A stretch of DNA of 64,000 nucleotides from Semisulcospira habei (lineage: Eukaryota > Mollusca > Gastropoda > Semisulcospiridae): positions 182,201,250 to 182,265,249 of the forward strand of contig BTPG01000001.1 in NCBI GenBank assembly GCA_036245525.1, given 5' to 3'. Within the stretch, counting starts at the first letter, position 1; each line of letters begins with the position of its first letter. The notes under the pieces are model-generated. The model did not search any database. It was not told the origin of the DNA and saw nothing but the letters and a program-made list of their open reading frames with translations. Positions 57,771 through 64,000 of the stretch are shown piece after piece. The translations under genes were made by a program, and so were the position numbers.

Positions 57771-57890
57771 GGTAACCTTTAAGTGAGTTGTCATAAGAAC
57801 TTATTAATTACTTATCAAAAGAACTTATTAATTACTTACTGTAAGTTCTTATAAGTTCTTTCAACAACTTGACTTAAGTCACAACTTACT
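57770..57890. repeat. AAGTTCTTATAAGT iteron-like cluster, copy 2
   Basis: cataagaacttattaattac twice in opposite sense, then gtaagttcttataagttctt. It corresponds to 53228-53400 and precedes gene A of the second module. Confidence 0.65.
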
Positions 57891-57937
57891 CGGTCAGATT
57901 TGTTAAGATACAAGGACAATAAAAAAACTTTTTTTTC

Positions 57938-58756
57938 TCAGTAGTACTCTGGTGGTGGTGCAGATGGGGCTAAACAATCAGGCACAAGTGGTGTAAATGA
58001 CGTGTCATCTCTCTGCGAAGCATATGACAAAAATATTGATTGATTACCAAATCTGATTTTTATTTGCTTAAAAGATTGTGTAGTTTTTCTGTGGTTTCCT
58101 GAACTCTGATATGTTTTCCCATCTCTAAAAAACTAGCTTTTAGTTCTTCAACATTTACAGGAGATTGACTACGCATTTTATTTTGTATTTCAGACTTCTG
58201 TTTTTTGTAATTATTTAAATCATCCTGGACTTGCTTAAATTCATCATCATCAATAAAATTATCATTCAATGCCTTACTGATAATAAGTTTCATACTGCTC
58301 AACTTTGCAGCAGTTAGCGTACTCAATGCTTCATGTTTCTGTAATTTCGTGTGAAACCTCTTGTTTATGGCTTCCAAACCAAAGCAAGCCAGGCATGTAG
58401 CAACGCTAACACCCTCAACTGCAATTCCTATTAAACTTCCAATTCCTGTGGCAAACAGAACAATACCCCCCCACAGAACAACCAGCTGAAACTGCACCAA
58501 CAGCCATTGAAGTATTTTGAACAGAATTGAAAATGGTCTTATACCATCTCTTACATCTGGAGTACCTCGCCTCTTCACTTTCCAAATATTTAATTGCTTC
58601 TGTAATATTCATTAAACGAAATGCGTCTGCCTGTAATGTTTTATCTGATGCAATTGGTACAGCTGTCACATGTGGATCAGGCGCAAGCGTTGTTTTAGTT
58701 GTCACAATTGATTCAGTCGGCTCAAGCGTCGAAAGTATGGGATAGAATTTTGGCAT
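57938..58756 (-). pseudogene. Gene A, copy 2: hydrophobic/coiled-coil protein ending in PSAPPPEYY
   Basis: ATG at 58754-58756 (MPKFYPILSTLEPTES). The N-terminal helix region (DAFRLMNITEAIKYLESEEA, then RCKRWYKTIF) is open; a C7 run at about 58464-58471 causes a frameshift, after which IGSLIGIAVEGVSVAT, LACFGLEAINKRFHTK and DDDEFKQVQDDLNNYKKQKS are read. A second frame change near 58080 precedes a conserved end LAPSAPPPEYY and TGA at 57938-57940. It confirms the natural C-terminus that copy 1 has lost. Contains PSAP (TSG101-type) directly overlapping PPEY (NEDD4 WW-type). Confidence 0.72.
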
Positions 58757-58791
58757 TTTTTTTTAATGACATATATTTTTTAAAAATTTAT

Positions 58792-59664
58792 TTAATCAGT
58801 GATTACATTTTGCAACTCATCAAGAGTATATAATTTGCTAGCATAATAAAATGAAACAAGATCAATGTGTTCAAGGTTTATGTAACTTAGTTGAACAAAA
58901 GTTGTTTTGTCGACAACCACCTTGACAGCGAGAATACTGCTCGAAACATTAATAACATCTACATTTTTTGTAATAGCAATAAAGACCTTTGTTGATTCTG
59001 ATACTGTTTCATCCCATGTAAGTTTTATTCCCTGTGCAATATTTGCCTCTTTCACAGAAGCTATAGATCTCAAGATAATTTCAAATACTATTGTCGCTTC
59101 TCTAGCCACGACTAAGCTTGCTGGCATAAACACAACAGAAGTATCTGATCTTCCCTTTCTAGTTGTAAGAAGATACCGTCGTTTCTCATAATTTTCAACT
59201 TTCAGTTTATCTCTGCTATTGTTGTCTGGGGCAAAACTTGGAACAAGACTTGCAATCAGCGGCCCAGAATTAACAACCTTCCTAAACACTAAGGCGCCTT
59301 CATCATCAGTGTATACATAAGGACTAATAAATTCAATCTTTATGTCCCAGTCAATTACGGGTGCTGGTGCCGGCACAGGTGAAACAACCCACTTATTACC
59401 CACATGTATTAAGTTGTAGGACACATTATTTACTGGAACTGGTACAGTAACATCACGCAGCTGACCAAGTTTAGGTATCTGTCTTTCACCGTCTTTCATG
59501 TCAACAATTACTTTTCGCTTCTACATACCAGTCGAATCAAGTTCAAAACCATATATTTCTCCAATTTCCCCTTCCTTCTCAAAATCCTGTACGTCTGCCA
59601 AATCTTTCAACTCTGTTACTGGAAATGCAACTGGTATGATTCTCGGCTTTGGACCACCACTTAT
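58792..59664 (-). pseudogene. Gene B, copy 2
   Basis: By alignment to copy 1 the start is at 59664, where ATG has become ATA; a TAG at 59521-59523 replaces a Tyr codon. The rest (58792-59520) is open: RQIPKLGQLRDVTVPVPVNN, PVPAPAPVIDWDIKIEFISP, VVNSGPLIASLVPSFAPDN, YEKRRYLLTTRKGRSD, VAREATIVFEIILRS and NIAQGIKLTWDETVSESTKV. It is slightly longer at the C-terminus than copy 1 (YYASKLYTLDELQNVITD). The inactivating changes differ from those in copy 1. Function unknown. Confidence 0.7.
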
Positions 59665-59684
59665 TTTTATAAACAAAAATAAAA

Positions 59685-60398
59685 TTATTTAATTTCCAAC
59701 ACAACACTAAAATCATGCATTACAACTGGTTTGTTATCCTGATTAGTTACAGATATACACAGTGACTCAAAGAAACTAGAACCTAATTTCTTAATCTGTA
59801 AATTAGGAAATCTAACAACCACACTTTCACAATATGGAGCAGTTCCAGCTGGCACACATCTCAACAAAGTCGAAGGCTTTCCATTGTGTACATTCTCAGT
59901 CGTGTTTAGTTCTTTCAAATACACATTAAATACTGTGTGTACTGACAAATTGACAGGGCGTTTTCCAGTTATTTTAAGTTTTTTTTTTGTCTTCATTATT
60001 ATAATGCCAAACATAAATTCATCTAAATCATCTGATCTCCACCAATCTTCATCAATATAAAATCCAAGTAAATATGCAAATCTATCTGAGATCCTTAACC
60101 AATTTTCTGTCAGAAATTCTAATGTAACAAGTAGGTAAGCTGGATTTAAAGTTGCTTTAATTTAAAAATTACTTTGAAACCATTCAGCTATAGTACAAAA
60201 GTCATAATACCCAGGCGGTAAAGCTTCAGTCTTACCACCCAAAATTACTTTATTATATATATCATCTTCTATATTAAACCACTTTACAGTGTAAAACATT
60301 TCATGGATAGCAACAGCCTTGCTGCCATCACGATTATCAATCCCATTAGTTAACCACACTGGTTTGCTTGTGTCAAGATTTGTTAAGGTAATAAACAT
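59685..60398 (-). pseudogene. Gene D, copy 2: candidate jelly-roll minor capsid-like protein, single nonsense codon
   Basis: ATG at 60396-60398 (MFITLTNLDTSKPVWLTNG); one TAA at 60162-60164 where copy 1 has Lys; otherwise open for about 237 codons. Features: HEMFYTVKWFNIEDD, PGYYDFCTIAEWFQSNF, a region ending LLGFYIDEDWW, then GKRPVNLSVHTVFNVYLK, NVHNGKPSTLLRCVP, and CISVTNQDNKPVVMHDFSVV. The HNG-x-PSTLL block is, from memory, typical of a protein that travels with capsid genes in invertebrate virus-like elements. Its predicted beta-rich content would suit a jelly-roll. A minor capsid or penton role is inference. It shares a 25-bp divergent promoter region with gene E. Confidence 0.65.
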
Positions 60399-60423
60399 TT
60401 TTATTATCTCATAAAAAAGAAGG
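60399..60423. promoter_or_regulatory. 25-bp bidirectional intergenic region (D/E)
   Basis: Contains ttattatctcataaaaaag between two divergent ATGs. Copy 1 has ttattatcacataaaaaaaa and the H/I pair has ttattgtgcataataaaaa at the same place. The shared pattern TTATT-N4-CATAA-AAAA is the best promoter candidate for the element. Confidence 0.5.
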
Positions 60424-61686
60424 ATGGAATATAAATCACCAACAAGCGTTACTACAAACGCATTTATATTTAATGTGAATGCCAAATATAATGTCGCACC
60501 TACTTATGAACAGAAAATAATTCAATTAAATCAGCTCGATATAGCTGTAAATGAACAAGATCTATTTCAAGTGAAAGTACCCAACCCCTTTGATCAATAT
60601 CTAAACCCTCCAATAACAGACGATGTAACTGCAAGAAAGTGGTCTTCAAGTCCACTACAGATGTTTCAAAACCAACTTAACTTTGCTATACTGTGTTCTA
60701 CTACAGGCTGTGGTGTTTCATTTACAGACCACTTGAATCACTCAAACAAACTTATTAGATCTGTCTACCGTTTCCATGCTTATTACCAGCTTAGACGTAT
60801 TTTGTCAGAACTTCATACACCAGTACCAAATGAATCTAGTTTCAACAGGTTTAACAACCCCATGGATATGAAAGCGTTTGAATGCATATGTAATGAATTT
60901 AACATAAGCACTAAGTATGACTTTACACAAAAACTTGATGATCACAACGGTATGGGTACATTGTATTATGCTATGAGTCACAGACAATACCCACAAGATT
61001 ACTACCCTGGTTACACTTCATTCTCATCAAAATCACAAGTCTGGTTATGATCAATTGAACAGAAACAGTCTAATGCCTGGACCACATTTATTTTAGACAA
61101 GAGTGATGGGTTTACTCAAGCGGGAGTCGAGCGCGTAAATAAGTCTATCAGAACATATGTCTGGTGTATATTAGGAGCACAATCATTAACAAAATCGAAT
61201 ATTTTAAATGGGAGTGGCAAATTTGAAGCACAAAAACAATTTCTTGCTAATCTTGAAGATTCAATTAATTCAGTGGTTGATCTCCCATCAAGCATACAGC
61301 GCTACCAAGACGTTCTAAGATATGCGAGATCAAAAGTTGACTTTGTAGTTGGCATCGAGTTATACATGTTGCCGTCTGATCTTCAACTCCAAATGGGGAC
61401 AATAACAAATTATAATAATGAAATAGTTGTTGCAGGTGTTGGTCAAAAACTCGGTCTTAATCAATCTGTAAACTTGGGGGCCACAACCACACATGTTCAG
61501 TCATTAAAACCATTACAGACGGTAACACCCCCGGCCCCGGCCCCGGCCCCAACACCGGCACCCATACAACCAGTACAATCAGCCCAGGATCCAACACCAA
61601 CCCTTGACACACATGAGTCAGAGAGAACTGCATTGGTAATAGGCCTAACGGGGTTAGGGGTTTTACTTCTTTATCTGTTTCATTAA
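60424..61686 (+). pseudogene. Gene E, copy 2: tail-anchored element protein, single nonsense codon
   Basis: ATG at 60424 (MEYKSPTSVTTNAFIFNVNA). One TGA at 61048-61050 replaces the Gly found in copy 1; the frame is otherwise open to TAA at 61684-61686 (420 residues). Same domain order as copy 1, then a Pro-rich linker (PPAPAPAPTPAPIQPVQ) and a C-terminal transmembrane helix ALVIGLTGLGVLLLYLFH with no residues beyond it, so a tail anchor. The last ~24 bp overlap the end of gene F on the opposite strand. Function unknown; structural membership is suggested only by context. Confidence 0.72.
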
Positions 61687-62037
61687 ATAACCCACCATCA
61701 ACCCTCCTACTGTAACCAATAATACCCACACATGTTCTGCCATAAACCCAACTACCTTTGCTGCTGTAGTAATAAGCCAACTGACAACTGTGCCTATTAT
61801 ACCAGGCAAAGCATCCACTGCTTTCAGAGCCAATTTCTTAAGCAAGTCTGATATGTGAGACAGTTGTTTCTTTACCCATGACTGTAAATCTTTTGGGTCT
61901 GTTGGAGGTGCTGGTGGTGCTGGCGGTGCTGGACCCCCACCACCCCCACCAACCCCGGAGACAGCTAACACAACAGTACTGATAATAAACCCAAGAGCAG
62001 TAATTAAACTAGCAATTGTGATCTGAAAAGTGTTTTC
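61663..62037 (-). CDS. Gene F: membrane protein with Pro/Gly linker, start codon not evident
   Basis: The open frame has no ATG. It runs from just after the in-frame TGA in the gene G overlap to TAA at 61663. It begins with a hydrophobic stretch (ITIASLITALGFIISTVVLA), then a Gly/Pro linker (GGGGGGPAPPAPPAPPTDP), an amphipathic helix (WVKKQLSHISDLLKKLALKA), and two hydrophobic helices (IIGTVVSWLITTAAKVVGF and EHVWVLLVTVGGLMVGYLM) with a basic end KQIKK. The first ATG has probably mutated. It would sit in a membrane; function unknown. Confidence 0.55.
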   Translation of the reverse strand, partial: ENTFQITIASLITALGFIISTVVLAVSGVGGGGGGPAPPAPPAPPTDPKDLQSWVKKQLSHISDLLKKLALKAVDALPGIIGTVVSWLITTAAKVVGFMAEHVWVLLVTVGGLMVGYLMKQIKK

Positions 62038-62381
62038 AATCTCTCAGCCAGAGTAGTGTCTTCGTGAAGTATTTTCTGAATAGTTTCCCTAATCCTGTTG
62101 ACCTGTGTTTTCAGTTTTTGTCTTCCAATACTAATTGTTTCTAACCTTCCTGATCTTTCTATTTGCAAATCATTTAATCTGTGTTGGATTCTTTCTTTTA
62201 TTTCAGTGTCAAGATTCCCATTGTCTGCGGTAGCCAGTTTCTCTTTTTCACATTCTATGTGTTTATCAAGCTCACCTAGTTTGGCAACATTATTCACCAT
62301 CTCACCTCTTATCATCTGCAGAGATTTATCCAAGCCAATTATCTCTCTCATTAACAAAGGTGGATCATCTATTGTTTTCAT
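62004..62381 (-). CDS. Gene G: coiled-coil protein (125 aa)
   Basis: ATG at 62379-62381 (MKTIDDPPLLMREI), TAA at 62004. Intact. Nearly the whole length is charged heptad-like sequence (KLGELDKHIECEKEKLATAD, RIQHRLNDLQIERSGRLETI, TQVNRIRETIQKILHEDTTL), so an extended coiled coil is likely. It starts 4 bp after the stop of gene H and its end overlaps gene F, giving an H-G-F series on one strand. A fibre or scaffold role would fit but is unproven. Confidence 0.7.
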   Translation of the reverse strand: MKTIDDPPLLMREIIGLDKSLQMIRGEMVNNVAKLGELDKHIECEKEKLATADNGNLDTEIKERIQHRLNDLQIERSGRLETISIGRQKLKTQVNRIRETIQKILHEDTTLAERLKTLFRSQLLV

Positions 62382-62385
62382 AGCA

Positions 62386-62931
62386 TCATTTATTTATTAT
62401 TCCCCTTGGTTTGAGTACATCATTTATTTGTCCTTCAGTAAATGAGGTTTCTTGTATCACTGTGTTTGCTATTTCTGGTAGGCTTGTTACTGGTGCCATT
62501 TCAATTTGTTGCCCTGTTGGTAACTTTGTTTGTGTGTCGTGAAGCCCACTAACCAGTCTTGGCGTGACAGGAGACCCACCAATACCAAGTTGACGCAAGG
62601 CGCCAACACCACCTTCATTTTTGATTGTACTTAAAGCCCTAAACTTACCAGGGTCTTTTTTGTTAGTCAATAGTACTTTTCCTTTGTCAACAGTATTTAT
62701 ATATAAATGACCCTTGCCATCAAGTTCAAACTGATTAGGGTCTATTTTGTCTGGGCGGCCACCAACATGATCATAAAACGAGTTCACTTTGGTTTCTAAC
62801 AGTTCGTGACGTAAACTATAAGTATTTCTTGTACCAGTCATTCCAGTCATATCTGACATATCTGTTGTATTACCAAAATCATACATGTCATCCATTTCAA
62901 AATCTTCATGACCAAATCCTTCCGCTGCCAT
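62386..62931 (-). CDS. Gene H: conserved element protein (181 aa), intact
   Basis: ATG at 62929-62931, TGA at 62386-62388. N-terminus acidic and Met/Asp-rich (FEMDDMYDFGNTTDMSDMTG); then RHELLETKVNSFYDHVGGRP, FELDGKGHLYINTVDKGKVL, LTNKKDPGKFRALSTIKNEG and a Leu-Gly-rich GALRQLGIGGSP. From memory, proteins with the 'LTNKKD..KF.A.STI' core sit beside capsid-like genes in invertebrate elements. The tail is polar and probably flexible. Intact, unlike A, B, D and E. Confidence 0.65.
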   Translation of the reverse strand: MAAEGFGHEDFEMDDMYDFGNTTDMSDMTGMTGTRNTYSLRHELLETKVNSFYDHVGGRPDKIDPNQFELDGKGHLYINTVDKGKVLLTNKKDPGKFRALSTIKNEGGVGALRQLGIGGSPVTPRLVSGLHDTQTKLPTGQQIEMAPVTSLPEIANTVIQETSFTEGQINDVLKPRGIINK

Positions 62932-62971
62932 TGTTTTATTAATTTAATATTTTTTATTGTGCATAATAAAA
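62932..62971. promoter_or_regulatory. 40-bp bidirectional intergenic region (H/I)
   Basis: Contains ttattgtgcataataaaaa directly before the ATG of gene I, similar to the D/E intergenic motif. Confidence 0.45.
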
Positions 62972-63192
62972 ATGACACAGTCTTACGGATCAAAGTTAGA
63001 CCCATACAGAAAACTACGTGAGCCTCTTGGTGTTAAGGGCATTAGACAATCAATCGTCATTACAAACAATCCAAGTACCATAGATCAGAACCAAACACTT
63101 ACAGTCAAGTTTCCGAATTTAGGTCCCAGTGACGTTATTGTTCCTGGCACTGCACGCCTTGCATTTAATATTGAACTATCATCAGACACAGA
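62972..63192 (+). pseudogene. Gene I: N-terminus of a candidate capsid protein, cut by a LINE
   Basis: ATG at 62972 (MTQSYGSKLDPYRKLREPLG). About 74 residues are readable: VKGIRQSIVITNNPSTIDQN, QTLTVKFPNLGPSDVIVPGT, ARLAFNIELSSDTES. Related proteins I recall from invertebrate genomes continue for some 350 residues or more as a probable double-jelly-roll-type capsid protein; that assignment is from memory and needs structure-based search. The frame then enters LINE sequence. The rest of the gene should lie beyond the LINE, outside this window. Confidence 0.6.
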
Positions 63193-64000
63193 GAGCGCTG
63201 ATGGGCTGGGAACCTCTTGGGCCAAGAATTATAACAGCAGCCTTTAGAACCAAGAAAAAGCTCAAGCTGAACGTCATCCAGTGTTATGCGCCCACCAATG
63301 ACAGTGACGAGGAAGAGAAACAAGAGTTCTACGACTGACTCCAGAGTGCCGTGGACAAATGTGCGGAGCGAGACATCACCATCGTCATGGGCGATTTTAA
63401 TGCCAAAATAGGGGAGGACAACACCGGATACGAAGAGGTGATGGGGAGACAGGGACTAGGCTCGGAGATGAGTGAGAACGGGGAGAGGTTTGTAGACTTT
63501 TGTGCTCTAAACCGACTTGTCATTGGAGGCAGCATCTTCCCACATAGAAGAATACACAAAGCAACTTGGGTCTCACCTGACCATACAACAGAGAACCAAA
63601 TAGACCATATCTGCATTAGCAAGAAATTTAGAAGATCCCTTCAAGATGTTCGAGTGAGGAGGGGAGCAGATGTCGCCTCAGACCACCATCTGCTTACCTT
63701 AAGAATGAAGCTCAAGCTAAAGAAAAGCCGCACAGAGACAACAAGAAGACAGCGCTATAATGTAGGCCTCCTGAGAGAAACTGGAGTTAGAGAAGAGTTC
63801 AAACTGGTGCTGTCCAACTGGTTTCAAGCGCTACAGGAGCTAGTAAATGAAGAGGAGGCGGTCACCACAGAGCAGCAGTGGAAGGCAGTTAGAGAGGCGC
63901 TGAACTCAACCTGCAAAGACACTGTAGGGTTCAGGAAACACCACCACAAGGACTGGCTGTCGGCACAGACCTTGAAGAAGATAGAAGCGAGGAAGCAGAA
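63193..64000 (+). mobile_element. LINE endonuclease region, inserted in gene I, runs off the window
   Basis: The frame begins RALMGWEPLGPRIITAAFRT and continues NVIQCYAPTNDSDEEEKQEF, a TGA at 63337-63339, then IVMGDFNAKIG, HKATWVSPDHTTENQIDHI (catalytic region), GADVASDHHLLTLRMKLKL and a linker up to the window end. Typical AP-type endonuclease of the same LINE group whose RT ends are seen at 9955-10385 and 40704-41617. 5' truncated. The RT should follow to the right. Confidence 0.85.

Noticed and set aside
53303..63192. Bacterial contamination or prophage as explanation of the compact gene block
   Set aside because: Genes lack bacterial-style ribosome sites, the block is flanked and invaded by eukaryotic LINEs and minisatellites, and the families I recognise occur in invertebrate genomes.

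Overview
ORGANISM. The window is eukaryotic and animal-like: introns with consensus splice sites, tRNA-derived SINEs, several LINE clades, a Ty3/gypsy-class retroelement, TTAA-flanked MITEs, many mini- and microsatellites, and almost no long host reading frames. The repeat mixture and the protein families I recognise suggest a marine invertebrate, most likely a mollusc. That is inference; no sequence here is diagnostic of a species. LAYOUT. 0-11.6 kb: SINE and LINE fragments, a near-perfect 77-bp-arm palindrome, foldback and TTAA elements, minisatellites, and a 5'-truncated L2/CR1-type LINE inside a 37-bp minisatellite. 11.6-14.7 kb: a 25-bp minisatellite that is stop-free in all three forward frames and carries a ~950-bp internal duplication. 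15-22.4 kb: a TATA/first-exon candidate, three TTAA hairpin MITEs, a 23-bp array, and a 58-bp satellite interrupted by a 3.2-kb LINE with an 11-bp target duplication and one uninterrupted 1059-codon frame. 22.4-26.3 kb: nothing recognisable except possible first exons. 26.6-28.5 kb: an ORF1-only retroelement and a tandem duplication. 28.5-33.25 kb: a 5'-truncated LTR element with pol order integrase-RT-RNaseH (Gmr1-like) and one long 3' LTR. 33.3-39 kb: repeat fragments. 39.2-43.1 kb: a decayed zinc-finger/tyrosine-recombinase-like gene split by a twin-primed LINE insertion. 43.7-50.1 kb: foldback elements and nested dispersed repeats that contain the large microsatellites. 50.5-51.7 kb: 3' part of a Rex/CR1-type LINE. 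52.7-63.2 kb: a compact, gene-dense, AT-rich block that looks like an endogenous virus-like element. 63.2-64 kb: another LINE endonuclease domain, inserted into the last gene of that block. MAIN POINT. The 52.7-63.2 kb block is the most interesting part. It has closely packed genes on both strands, divergent start codons 25-40 bp apart with a shared AT-rich promoter-like motif, three membrane-associated products, a jelly-roll-like candidate, and the N-terminus of a candidate capsid protein. A four-gene module (A, B, D on minus, E on plus) occurs twice in the same order. The copies have diverged and broken independently, yet the A proteins of both keep an identical PSAP/PPEY late-domain-like C-terminus. 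I read this as the fossil of a Polinton/adintovirus-like DNA virus or a relative. No polymerase, integrase, ATPase or protease gene lies inside the window, so that assignment is provisional.
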